Below, in pieces: positions 1-8,496 of a stretch of DNA of 22,520 bases. This stretch comes from Paramacrobiotus richtersi. Lineage: Eukaryota; Tardigrada; Eutardigrada; Parachela; Macrobiotidae. The DNA lies in assembly GCA_034698045.1 (NCBI GenBank), contig JAQGAU010000941.1, positions 1 to 22,520 on the forward strand, in the 5' to 3' direction. Both the position numbers and the translations under genes were made by a program. The notes under the pieces were generated by a model. It was not told where the DNA came from and made no database searches. It saw only the letters and a list, made by a program, of their open reading frames with translations. Every line of letters begins with the position of its first letter. Positions within the stretch are counted from its first letter, which is position 1.

Positions 1-16
1 CCACAAGACGGGCATT

Positions 17-60
17 AGGTGTCTAGTTGTTGGAACAGTAAACTCAAGGTGTCTAGTTGT
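17..60. repeat. 14-bp direct repeat, two copies
   Basis: The sequence AGGTGTCTAGTTGT occurs at 17-30 and again at 47-60, so the spacing is exactly 30 bp. Sequence between and after the copies is not repeated. It lies downstream of the last visible kinase exon on the minus strand. It may be the end of a longer array left of the window or a chance duplication. Confidence 0.6.
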
Positions 61-263
61 CGGCCCCCTTCGTTGTATAGAATGTATGACACACAACTGA
101 CAGTGAGTGTGACAACCTGAGATATTAACTTATTACGGGTTTTTCAGCTTCACGTTTTTCTGTATATAGGAGATAACTTTGGTGTTTATTGCCATTTGTA
201 TAGCATCAACAATTCAATGTAGGCCTACACTGATTCGTGTTATGTAAGAGAACCACGGTTTAC

Positions 264-741
264 CTGCGCAGTATTCCATAAATATGTGATATTCCTTGGC
301 AGCAACGACTTTCGCAGGGTTCTTTTCATACCGGAAATATTCGGGATCGAAATGCTTCACAATATTTTTTTGGCGTAACGCCAGAACAACTGGCAGCATA
401 GCGTTCAGTTCAATCCGTTGTTGCATCTCCTCCTGCTCGTCGATTTGCAACTGCAGTACTTTGACAGCAACCGGCACAGTCAGCGGTCCACTATTGATCT
501 TTGCTCTATACACACGCCCAAAGGCGCCACAGGAAAAGGCAGTCGTGAAGTCGTATAAGTTGATAATGTTAGCCGAAACGGAAGAAATAAACGCTTCCCA
601 ACATTGCGCGAAAACTCTGCTTGATACAGTTTCTAAAGTTATTAAAGCTACACTCTCCAGCTCGGGCAGTACAACATTAATTAACGTTCGCACGAGCCAT
701 GACAGCCCTCTCACTTCTGTTCCCTTTTTTTCTGCTTCTTT
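264..741 (-). CDS. Protein kinase N-lobe exon, probably the C-terminal part of an IRG-kinase fusion
   Basis: The exon encodes about 159 residues. After a helical linker it shows a glycine loop (CGAFGRVYRA), the ATP-anchoring lysine in VPVAVKVLQL, a plausible alpha-C glutamate in QRIELNAML, and a hinge reading YHIFMEYCAG. These are kinase subdomains I-V in order. The first glycine of GxGxxG is replaced by Ser. The exon ends at a good donor (GCAG|GTAAAC, intron begins at 263) right after the hinge, so the catalytic C-lobe must lie further left; I do not find it in 1-262. The upstream boundary is the acceptor CTGCAG at 742-747. The frame stays open up to 840, so the exon could also begin further upstream. 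Joining to the donor AGA|GTAAGC at 962 keeps phase 0 and would fuse the kinase to the IRG-like segment. A separate kinase gene is the alternative. Confidence 0.65.
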
Positions 742-827
742 CTGCAGTGTTTCAAGCAGAAATTGATTCAACGCAACGAAATGTAGCTCAATTTGCTTAC
801 GAGTACCCGTTGTCGCAGTAACCGTTA

Positions 828-1830
828 TCAAGTTATTTGTTCATTGTCCGTCTGAATCAATGCACGAAGTGATGCGCCACATGTTTCGGATAGAGAATGA
901 AGCGATGGTGGTATGAGATAGAGGCACTCCATGATTGCGAAGAGTTTGTCTTCAAGGCTTACTCTTGGAATGCATTCCATAGCGCGGCATCCTTCAGCAA
1001 GGCATCCTTGAGAAGGATTCCAATATTCAGGAATTCCCAGTGATCGGCTCTTTTTGAAAAAGGCGCAAATATGGTGACGCGCTGTCTCTGCATCGTCCGT
1101 CCTGAGTTTAGTCAACCGAGGCATTATGGTTGCAGTCATCACGTCTTTCTTAACTGTACTAAATGCTTGATGTAAACACTTTCTCAGGCCGGGAAAGTCC
1201 AACATATAACTGTAATAACTGTCGATCATAAACATGCTTGAAGCGGAGTATTTTGCGAAAACCGAAAAGCATTGTTTACCACGGACGCGAATATCAGTGA
1301 AAACATCGGCTCCCCAGCGCTCAGGGTGCGGACACCGACTAGAAGAAATGTTCTGCAGCGCTTTTGTAAGCACATAAACTGGTATCCGTTTGCGCTTCTT
1401 AACTTCTTCTCCAAGCCACAGTTGCGTATCCCGAAAAGCCTCATCTGATATTATTACAAAAATATCGTACTGGTCGAACAGGATGGTTTCCAGGTATTTC
1501 TCTCGGAACGATTCGAAGAAATCGTTATCAATAATTATTACTGGCAGTTTCCAACATGTTAACATTTGCAGTTAGGATGTTGGTACTTATCCAGCCCTTT
1601 TATGACTTCCACTTTGATCCGCTCGGCCGCACGTCGTCCTCGGTCAATGCTGCAAAAAGGGCCTTAATAAATGTCGGCCTTCCAGCTCCCTGCTCGCCAA
1701 AGATCGCCATTTTCATGGATATGTTAGTCGTCTTCCATCTGCTTGCCAGCGCTTTAAAATATGTGTCTACATCGGTGTAGTCTGACGGGCTGGCAGTCTG
1801 CTCCATAGCAATCGCTTCCTCCCGGTCCAT
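828..1830 (-). CDS. Immunity-related GTPase (IRG)-like protein, degenerate and frame-broken
   Basis: The ATG at 1830 opens a frame with ISMKMAIFGEQGAGRPTF, placed like an IRG P-loop (residues 45-53), but the Walker lysine is Arg and the next Ser/Thr is Pro. A frame open from 1565 to 828 continues with WKLP at the position of the WDLPG motif, then YLETILFDQYDIFVIISDEAF, which closely resembles the stretch following G3 in IRG proteins. TKAL sits where TKxD (G4) is expected. LDFPGLRKCLHQAFSTVKKD resembles the IRG helical domain. Between the two frames, 1603-1562 reads KVEVIKGLDKYQHPNCKC in the third frame, matching the usual HP...W spacing, so two small frameshifts seem to separate P-loop and G3. 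I found no phase-compatible intron. IRGs are dynamin-like defence GTPases; this copy probably cannot hydrolyse GTP. It may be a pseudogene, a pseudo-GTPase or an assembly error. Confidence 0.6.
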
Positions 1831-2390
1831 TACTAGTCACTGCTGTTACTTTTCTACCGAGCACCGACTGCACCAAAAACAGGGACAGAATAAAGGTGAT
1901 ATTTCACATGAGACTGTCAATCGGCTATTACCTTACTGTTACCAATTTTACGATTGTAAACAGCATTCCTGCCCAGTTTACAGCAAGACTAAACCAGTTT
2001 CACCGATGTGGTTACCTCAACCGGTGTGTAATCAATAACGATTCAATCGCAATGTACTGCGCATGATGTTCTTATCTGACGGGAATGATAAATGCACTTT
2101 TGATAAATAACTATTACTAACATACCTCTAACGCAGTGCAGGTTGCCCTGACTTCAATTACTTGCAAGAACACATTAACGATCGTAACAGACCGCAGTGT
2201 CAGTTTTTATAGGTACAGTTAGAGTGTAGTAGAGTGCACTGTAGTTAGAGTGCAGAATATCAGTAAGTATGAAAAATAATATGTAAGCTGGTCCGTAACG
2301 AAGAGAGTTTTGCTGCCCGCGACTACCGTACACAACGCAAGCTCTTTGCAGTACACGAAAATGTAGGCCTTTTCTCCAAGTCAAAGACAT
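1831..2390. other. Intergenic, no gene seen
   Basis: This stretch lies between the start of the IRG-like gene and the stop of receptor gene A, both on the minus strand. It would hold the receptor's 3' UTR and the promoter of the IRG-like gene. One 71-codon open frame (2175-2390) has no recognisable protein character. A small imperfect duplication of GTTAGAGTG occurs near 2218-2245. Confidence 0.5.
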
Positions 2391-4333
2391 TTAGTTTATC
2401 ACTTCAAACATTATGCTGTCCAGGCATTTGCATTCGAGAATCTTCTCCACCGTGTTATCCACTTTAAAATCCAAACGCACCTCGAAGATGAGAATCTGGT
2501 ACGTGATATAAGCTCCAAAAATCTGCAATCCTTATAAATCATATTTGATTCCGAAGACCGAACGGTAACAAATCCCACTTGCCTCTATAATGGCCCCTCT
2601 TTCCACAACGCAGATACCGCCGGCAGTGAACCCGATTTTGCAGCCTGTAATCTTGCTAATGAATAACTGCAACTGTCGGCATTCCGCAATGGCCAGGTTG
2701 GACTGGTCGATGGAGAACAGGATCAGTTCAGGAGAATGTGCCTATTATGAATTCAAATATAAAAGTTCATCGTGTCAAAAGTGCAGTACACAAGTCCGTT
2801 CCAGACGCGAGCTGGCTCCGCAATAGCGCAAAACGGAAGTCCTGTGGGAATCGAAACGTATTCGACGTACCTGGAAAGCCTGTCTAATCACCTTAGAGTA
2901 AAGTTAAAACGCAGCAGATAAACTTCAACAGCCACAGCTATTCTTGAATTTGCGCCGTTTTCACCTTTGTTTCTTCGTTTATAATCCTGCGGTTGCTATG
3001 TCCGCAACCGCATTTGCGATCAAAGTTCGGAAGATATCAAAATCAGCTTGCATTACAGTGAGCTAATTACTGTGGTTTATTATCATTATGAATTTAGCAA
3101 AACAACGAGCAAAACAGCTCTATTTGTCCCCATGAATACAACTACATACGTTAGATGATGTACATTATGTGCGCTGTTCGCAAACTCACTCTAACTTGGA
3201 ACAGACTTGTATCAACGGTAACCACTTCGTTAACTGGTGCTTCGTTAATTGGTAATTACCGCTTCGTTAACCGATGCTCCCATGGAGATGACCAGAGCAA
3301 TCTGGGATGTGTACGTGCAGATCCATAAAATGTACGATCCGGCAGCCATGGCGTTAATAGAACTTCCACTGTCTATTTCCGCTTGGAGCATAAACACTTC
3401 AAACAGCACTTGTACCACACTCAATGTAATTGTCATCAAAATAAATGGAGAAAATATGGAATCAGCGATTTTTAGCAGTTTGCATAGAGCCTGATGGCGG
3501 CGGCGCAACGACTCAATATGCTGTCCGCAACCTTTACTCTCAGCCACAATCGAAAGGTCATGCTTTAAATGTTGGAAATCTAAAGCCATAGTCGACGCTA
3601 CGGCAGCAAAGAAATAGATGGGAACGGTAAACGCGAAACAGATAAAACAAAAGCCGATTCTCTTTGCGATGTCTACTCCTGCTACTTTGTCGATTTCGCC
3701 CAAATCGAGTCTCCCAAGCATAGATAAAGTGACCTGCACCGTCAGATGAACAACGGAAATTAGTAATAACCACTTTTGCCGCTGACGCGACATATTCCGA
3801 AAGTGCTTGTGACCTTTACAATTCGGAATGACACACACGTAGGTCAATTTGTTCCACTCATCAAATAAGCTAGAAATCCCAGAATCGGAGTGCGATGCTC
3901 GGTAGAAGATGCAGTAGATGACGCACATCTGAATGGTGAACACAATTCGACTGATATTGTTAATTGTGTTGGACATTTCCTCAAATGAGACGCTTATTGC
4001 GTAATGTGTTGCGTACAGCACAATTCCCACATCAAACCAGCAGATGACCAGTACGAAAGTGCAGTATAAGCGGAGGAATGCCTGGGTCACTCTTTTAATA
4101 GCGGTCGGTGTCCCATCGGATGCACGTGTCGTATCGGCGAAGAGCAGCCCTCCCAGTCTGAGGAAATAAAAGAACGGCCGGAATAAATCGGACATGCGCG
4201 TCTCTTTTGTGTCCTTAGGATCAATTTTTTCGCTATTATTTGACGCAGAAACAGCAATTGTGGAAGTACTGTCACGGGAAGAAAACTGAGGATTGCCGGG
4301 CAAAACCTTACCGTTTTCCGGCATGTTCCCCAT
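2391..4333 (-). CDS. Gustatory-receptor-like seven-transmembrane protein A
   Basis: Three exons, 4333-3260, 2741-2583 and 2522-2391, all in phase 0, encode 454 residues. The start is the ATG at 4333; the N-terminus is polar and carries SRDSTSTIAV, nearly repeated in paralogue B. About seven hydrophobic helices follow, including RIGFCFICFAFTVPIYFF and LQVLFEVFML. The last exon reads IFGAYITYQILIFEVRL, the place of the insect gustatory receptor TM7 signature TYhhhhhQF, here TYhhhhhEV (Tyr 419, Glu 425). This suggests a member of the insect-type gustatory/odorant receptor superfamily (7tm_7), whose known members are ligand-gated cation channels in chemosensory cells. The ligand cannot be inferred. 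Introns are 518 bp and 60 bp; the second starts with GC. Exon 2 has exactly the length of that in paralogue B (159 bp). Confidence is high for the gene and good for the family. Confidence 0.85.
2523..2582 (-). other. GC-AG intron in receptor gene A
   Basis: The 5' splice site reads GAG|GCAAGTGGG and the 3' site GGATTGCAG|ATT. The GC donor is otherwise a perfect U1 match, as is usual for GC-AG introns. Paralogue B has GAG|GTAGAG at the homologous position, so the T-to-C change is specific to this copy. The intron is 60 bp and in phase 0. Confidence 0.75.
3217..3273 (-). repeat. Threefold tandem duplication of a splice-donor region
   Basis: The core CTTCGTTAA (plus strand) occurs at 3225-3233, 3240-3248 and 3262-3270 inside longer similar units. 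The unit at 3252-3273 carries the end of exon 1 and its donor (GAAGCG|GTAATT on the minus strand). The unit at 3217-3236 reproduces a donor-like GAAGTG|GTTACC inside the intron. Only the exon-proximal site keeps the reading frame, because a stop codon follows it at once. Confidence 0.65.
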
Positions 4334-6026
4334 TTTTCAATAAATCAGTAAAAATCGGGTAATTTCTAACTCAAAATGCGGAACCACTTTGGATCGGTTT
4401 TCCGAGTCGTCCAAAATGACTGTCAGTTGTCTGAGTTGTGCCAGGTAATCGTTTGGCGGTATCCGTTAGAAAGTCCAAACTGCCAGTTTCAAATGCTGAA
4501 ATAATGAATGTGGTGTTTGAAAACTGGAAGTATCACTACGGTCCCCTAGTAGCAGATCCGGTTACACTTGTGTTAATGTTACAATATGCATAGTGTGAAC
4601 GTTGTTACTTTCTCGGAAGTTTTAACTATCAACGTAGTTTACGATTGTTGATTGAGGATACGGCTTTCTGATCCCCAAAGTGCAGTTTCAACACAAGTGT
4701 AAATAAACTTCGCTGAGTAATTTCGGTTTTAGCAACTCTTTGAATCCCTGTCAATTACAACGTATTCTGTTGTACTGCATTATGAATGCGTTCGAGGATA
4801 CATCCACATTATGTCAAGACTATGATGCTCGAAGAATCGGTTAGATGACGATATGAATAATTGTTTTCCTTTCTCTTGTCCATTTCAGGTCATCAGTATC
4901 ATCATCGGTATCACCACCAATCAATGGTGTAATAGCTTGAAATTAAAAAGTGAAACCTCAGCTTATTAGCAATCGTTTATTTCTACCGGTATGACAGACA
5001 ACAAACTATTAACTGTTAGTTAAAACAGAACAACGTCAGTATGTAAATAGTAAACGAAGTACCTAAGATTGATCTGTTCATGTACGAAGCCCGTGGTACG
5101 AACTACTCGAATTCACTGCGCAAATGTTGCTCCTGATCAGCAGCTTGGAGACCGTCAGTTGTGGCGACAGGGCCACCTTTATGTAGTACTCATAGTCAAG
5201 AGGCCAGGACTGGTTCCCTTGGGTGAGCGGTTAATGTGAGTGGATATGAAAGATGCAAACCGGTCAATTTGTTAGCTTGGCGAACTGGATGTGCGAACGG
5301 AGAATCCCTTACGAGGAGAATAAGAGGATTACGATTATAACGCGATTCGGGTGAGCGCGTCCGAACGGAACTGCAACGACAGCCATATTCTACAGCAGAC
5401 AATTTCTTTAATGGCTTGAAACTTAGTTTGCTTCGAAAAAAGCGAACGCATGTTCGTATTCCGAGAGGCACGGACACTGATTATTGAACTCGACTGAAAA
5501 CTTGCAGTTCCACTGACAGTCCGTTGTACAGGCTGTGTAGTATTAGACGAATGGTACAAGTAGTATATCGTAGAGGTACGGCATATAAGCGACTTACCTG
5601 ACAATGTGAGATCATCTGCCAATCAATCTGTGCATACGTACTTACGTACAATACGAAAGTTTACCATGCCTGCGATGAACTGGGTGACCCAGTATTGCTG
5701 AATTCACAGGCTGATGTACTCCCTTGATAGCTATTGTCCTTATTATCGATGACACTAGCTAAACCTTACTCTGACGCGACATATTGTGCCATGTGTATTC
5801 AGCACTTCAAGTATGACAGCTCAGGAGACGATACAAATCAGCCACAACGGCAGACAACGGCAGAATATCCGTTACGGTCAGTCGATGATTTCCAGCATCG
5901 CGGTTTTATAACACGCATGTGACCGGGAAAATTTGGTCTCATCCGTTCCGCTTGTTCCTCGCTAGTTTAATCTTTTTTCTGTCCGTTCATCTGTTATAAT
6001 TTAAAGTGAGGGACACCCATTTGACA
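4334..6026. other. Long intergenic region without a convincing gene
   Basis: This region lies between the divergent starts of receptor A (minus) and the F-box gene (plus), so it should hold both promoters. Open frames of 62-95 codons at 5196-5622 (minus) and 5734-5922 (plus) lack recognisable motifs or believable composition. A perfect donor consensus CAG|GTAAGT on the minus strand at about 5600-5592 could end a noncoding first exon of receptor A. No tRNA-like or other RNA gene was seen. Confidence 0.5.
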
Positions 6027-7192
6027 ATGGATTTGTTAGATGTATCATTTGATATAATTGAAGAAGTATTCTCCTGCCTGGATGCATTCAGCATCCACAA
6101 GCTACGTCGGTACGTTATCAGTGCAGTTCAGGTGTACATCATCAAGTTTGCGCGTGTAGCACAGCAAAAAAAGTGGTTGATGAAGCACAGCATTGCTTTG
6201 TAGGGTATGTTCCGCATGGAATGAACTTATGTTGAACTGCACCACCCTTCGCAAAATCGTGCTATTCCACTGTCGTCTGACGGCAACGACACTCTGGGGA
6301 TCTGGATCACCGTGGAAATCGGTCCCTTTGGCACTTAAGGCTTGTGTAGTTTGTGAGACGCAAATTCTAGTGCTTCGTATCGAAATCCAGCACCTGACCA
6401 CCGCCCAAGCTGTACAGCTTTGTTATCAGCCATTTCATCAAGGCTGGATTTGCGCGCTGTTCTTTGACAAAGAATCGTATGTTAATGCCAAAAAGCTTCA
6501 CACTATCATCTTCCAAGGTATGGGGCATACAGTAGTGAAAAAGTGCATTATCTACCGAGTACACGTTCTGGTATTTGCGGGAATGCTCCTGCCTAACGAA
6601 ATGCATTCCAGGCAACGGAAAGCATTACTGGGAATGTGAGCTTCACGCTCACCTTCGGATCGACCTGTTCCCTACTGAACTACCGGAGTCTGTCAGACGA
6701 GTTATGCTGTACAACATCAGCTTGGAAACTGTAAGCCATGATGATCAAGTTCACCTTTTCGCCACACTCAACGGTATTGTCCGGAAAAAAGTGCTGCACA
6801 AGACTGGATCAGTATGGCCCTGGGCATGTGCAAGTGGATACGACAGGGTCAAGACCCTGGCTAGTTGGTTAGGTGATCTCGACCCGGAAATGGAAAAGCT
6901 GTTTGAGGAGAACCTACGGTCGTATCCCGATCCGGATGGTGCTATCCGAAAGGAGCTCCAGTGGTAAGCAAATTTAATCTTTAATTCTGAAGTTCCAAAT
7001 TTTTGTTATATAAGCTTGCTCATTCTTAGGTATGAGAAACGATTTGGAAATGCGCGGTCGGCCGAAAGTTTCGCTCAGTTGAATCTGGCAGCCCTGCGTC
7101 GCTGTCAGCCCTGGATTCAGCATTTGATCTATTCTAGGGTTGCGAAAAGTGCGTACCATTATAAGCGCGGGCTTGCGCTCGTTTTCAGTTAA
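6027..7192 (+). CDS. F-box protein with an unrecognised C-terminal region
   Basis: Four exons, 6027-6109, 6204-6517, 6612-6963 and 7030-7192, join in phase to 303 residues. The start is the ATG at 6027. Residues 3-45 form an F-box: LLDVSFDIIEEVFSCLDAF, then HKLRR, and after the first intron VCSAWNELML. The F-box binds Skp1 in SCF ubiquitin ligases; the rest normally selects the substrate. I do not recognise the following 250 residues: no leucine-rich, WD40 or Kelch pattern is visible. They hold several Trp and Cys residues (such as HYWECEL and VWPWAC) and a charged helix-like stretch with EMEKLFEENL. Introns are 94, 94 and 66 bp with canonical ends (GTACGT, GTATGG, GTAAGC donors). An AATAAA lies 226 bp after the stop. 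The splice joins are well supported by frame; the function of the C-terminus is unknown. Confidence 0.75.
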
Positions 7193-7417
7193 GCAGTGTT
7201 TGTCGCCCCGTTTAAGTTGCAGTAATTTATTTCCTCTGAGTTTCTGGAAAGTCGAGTACCATATTGAAGCTGAAAGCTGTTGTTCCCTACGTCCGAAACC
7301 ATCATTTTTTTGCTGGTGAACCGTTTACCATATTGTCACTAGTTTCCGAGGAATACACTAGGTGCAAGTTTAGTTCGTCAGAATATTTTAATATTTCTTT
7401 GTCAGGTTTTTGATTTT

Positions 7418-7423
7418 AATAAA
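7418..7423 (+). terminator. Polyadenylation signal AATAAA of the F-box gene
   Basis: AATAAA lies in an AT-rich context 226 bp downstream of the F-box stop and before the convergent thrombospondin-type gene. It is the first exact AATAAA after the stop on this strand. Confidence 0.45.
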
Positions 7424-7542
7424 CACATACGTATTTCTCACGCAGTGCGATTTCGGTTTTAAAATCTTCCGGATTTTAGACATTAGAATGATCAGATGCA
7501 CTTATACATACCGGTGTATGGAAGCTAAGGTCAGTAATGATC

Positions 7543-7679
7543 AGCACCGATTATGTATAGATCATTGATCACATATCATTGATCACTTCACGCATCACAA
7601 CAATTGATGTACGATCCTTCAAATAGCACCGATTATGTATAATTGAAGGATCGTACATCAATTGTTGTGATGCGTGAAG
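7543..7679. repeat. Foldback repeat: perfect 37-bp inverted arms with a copied loop
   Basis: Arms at 7586-7622 and 7643-7679 are exact reverse complements over 37 bp, separated by a 20-bp loop. The loop carries AGCACCGATTATGTATA (7625-7641), also present directly upstream at 7543-7559. Between that copy and the left arm lie two copies of ATCATTGATCAC (7561-7572, 7575-7586). The right arm ends 50 bp beyond the stop codon of the minus-strand thrombospondin-type gene, so it is probably in that gene's 3' UTR. RNA from either strand would form a long perfect hairpin. No coding capacity or target-site duplication typical of a transposon is visible. Confidence 0.95.
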
Positions 7680-7729
7680 ACGTTTGTTGATCGTTTAGCT
7701 GTTTCCCGATAAGGTATCGCTTATAGACG

Positions 7730-8239
7730 TTAAACGCATTTTCCTGTGATGCAGGTTTCCACTTGATCGGTTTCGTATCCAGTTTTGCAAAGTCCGTTGA
7801 CACATTTCCTTACTCTTCGTCGCAGGCCATGGCCGCAGCTTTTTGAACAAGCGCCCCATGGACCCCAAATGCTCCACACTATCACATAGAAATAATAACA
7901 TTTCAAATCAGACATGCACGTTAATAAAACTAATCGCTTACCAAGGTACATGGAATCTCTCCCATTTTCCACGATGACTCCAGGAAACTTTTCCTCGAGT
8001 TCCAGAGGAACTGGATGATGTGGATCCTCATCATTTTCCACTTCTGGTTCTTGCACTTCTTGTGCTTCGTATTCCTCTTGCGCGCTTGCTCTGCCTTCAG
8101 GCCAGGAAGTCACTTCTTCTGACCAAAGAACGGGACTTCCGTCGTCACCATAAACATCTGCTTTCGTTCGCAGGGTTTTGGTTCTTATTAAAATCAGGAG
8201 AAATAAAAAGGGTAAAGTGTATGTGATGCTTTTTAACAT
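7730..8239 (-). CDS. Small secreted thrombospondin type 1 repeat protein
   Basis: Exons 8239-7942 and 7878-7730 encode 148 residues. I chose the ATG at 8239 because it opens a signal peptide (MLKSITYTLPFLFLLILI); an upstream in-frame codon would add a polar leader. A low-complexity acidic linker rich in Glu (around residues 60-90) follows. Residues 101-148 form one thrombospondin type 1 repeat: WSIWGPWGACSKSCGHG, with Trp 101/104/107 as WxxWxxW, Cys 110, 114, 125, 130, 142 and 147, and an Arg-rich strand. Such domains bind matrix, glycosaminoglycan or receptors outside the cell, and the Trp residues are usually C-mannosylated. A single-repeat protein this small could be a secreted ligand or matrix component. 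The 63-bp intron (CTTG|GTAAGC to GATAG) has no stop and is a multiple of three, so retention would give a longer protein; splicing restores a direct join to the domain. Confidence 0.85.
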   Translation of the reverse strand: MLKSITYTLPFLFLLILIRTKTLRTKADVYGDDGSPVLWSEEVTSWPEGRASAQEEYEAQEVQEPEVENDEDPHHPVPLELEEKFPGVIVENGRDSMYLGKRLVLLTCMSDLKCYYFYVIVWSIWGPWGACSKSCGHGLRRRVRKCVNGLCKTGYETDQVETCITGKCV

Positions 8240-8304
8240 GCGGAGCACTTGGCAAGAATGTGCAGCTTTACATAATACATACAACACATCTCGTTAACTG
8301 AGAC

Positions 8305-8310
8305 TTTATT
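8305..8310 (-). terminator. Polyadenylation signal of the receptor guanylate cyclase
   Basis: AATAAA on the minus strand (TTTATT as written) lies 187 bp after the cyclase stop codon and before the start of the thrombospondin-type gene on the same strand. Confidence 0.5.
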
Positions 8311-8496
8311 AAATTTCTTTTTGGTATAATGCGTCACATCTTTCGAATTCTTTCGTTGCTTCGCAACATAGCGTCATAATGTACAGCGAGCATTCGACGA
8401 TGCAAACCCGAATTTTGTCAAACAAAAGTTATACATCTGGAAGAGAACTGCAGAAATTATTGCCAGGACGTCATAGAGCATTTTCTTATGGAGTCG

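Noticed and set aside
2590-2826. A plus-strand frame of 78 codons
   Set aside because: It is the antisense shadow of exon 2 of receptor gene A, which matches paralogue B on the minus strand.
5196-5622. Two overlapping minus-strand frames of 93 and 95 codons
   Set aside because: They lack motifs, overlap each other in different frames, and show no believable domain or membrane pattern.
7586-7679. A microRNA precursor
   Set aside because: The stem is perfectly paired over 37 bp with a copied loop, which suggests a fresh inverted duplication; microRNA stems usually carry mismatches and conservation cannot be tested here.
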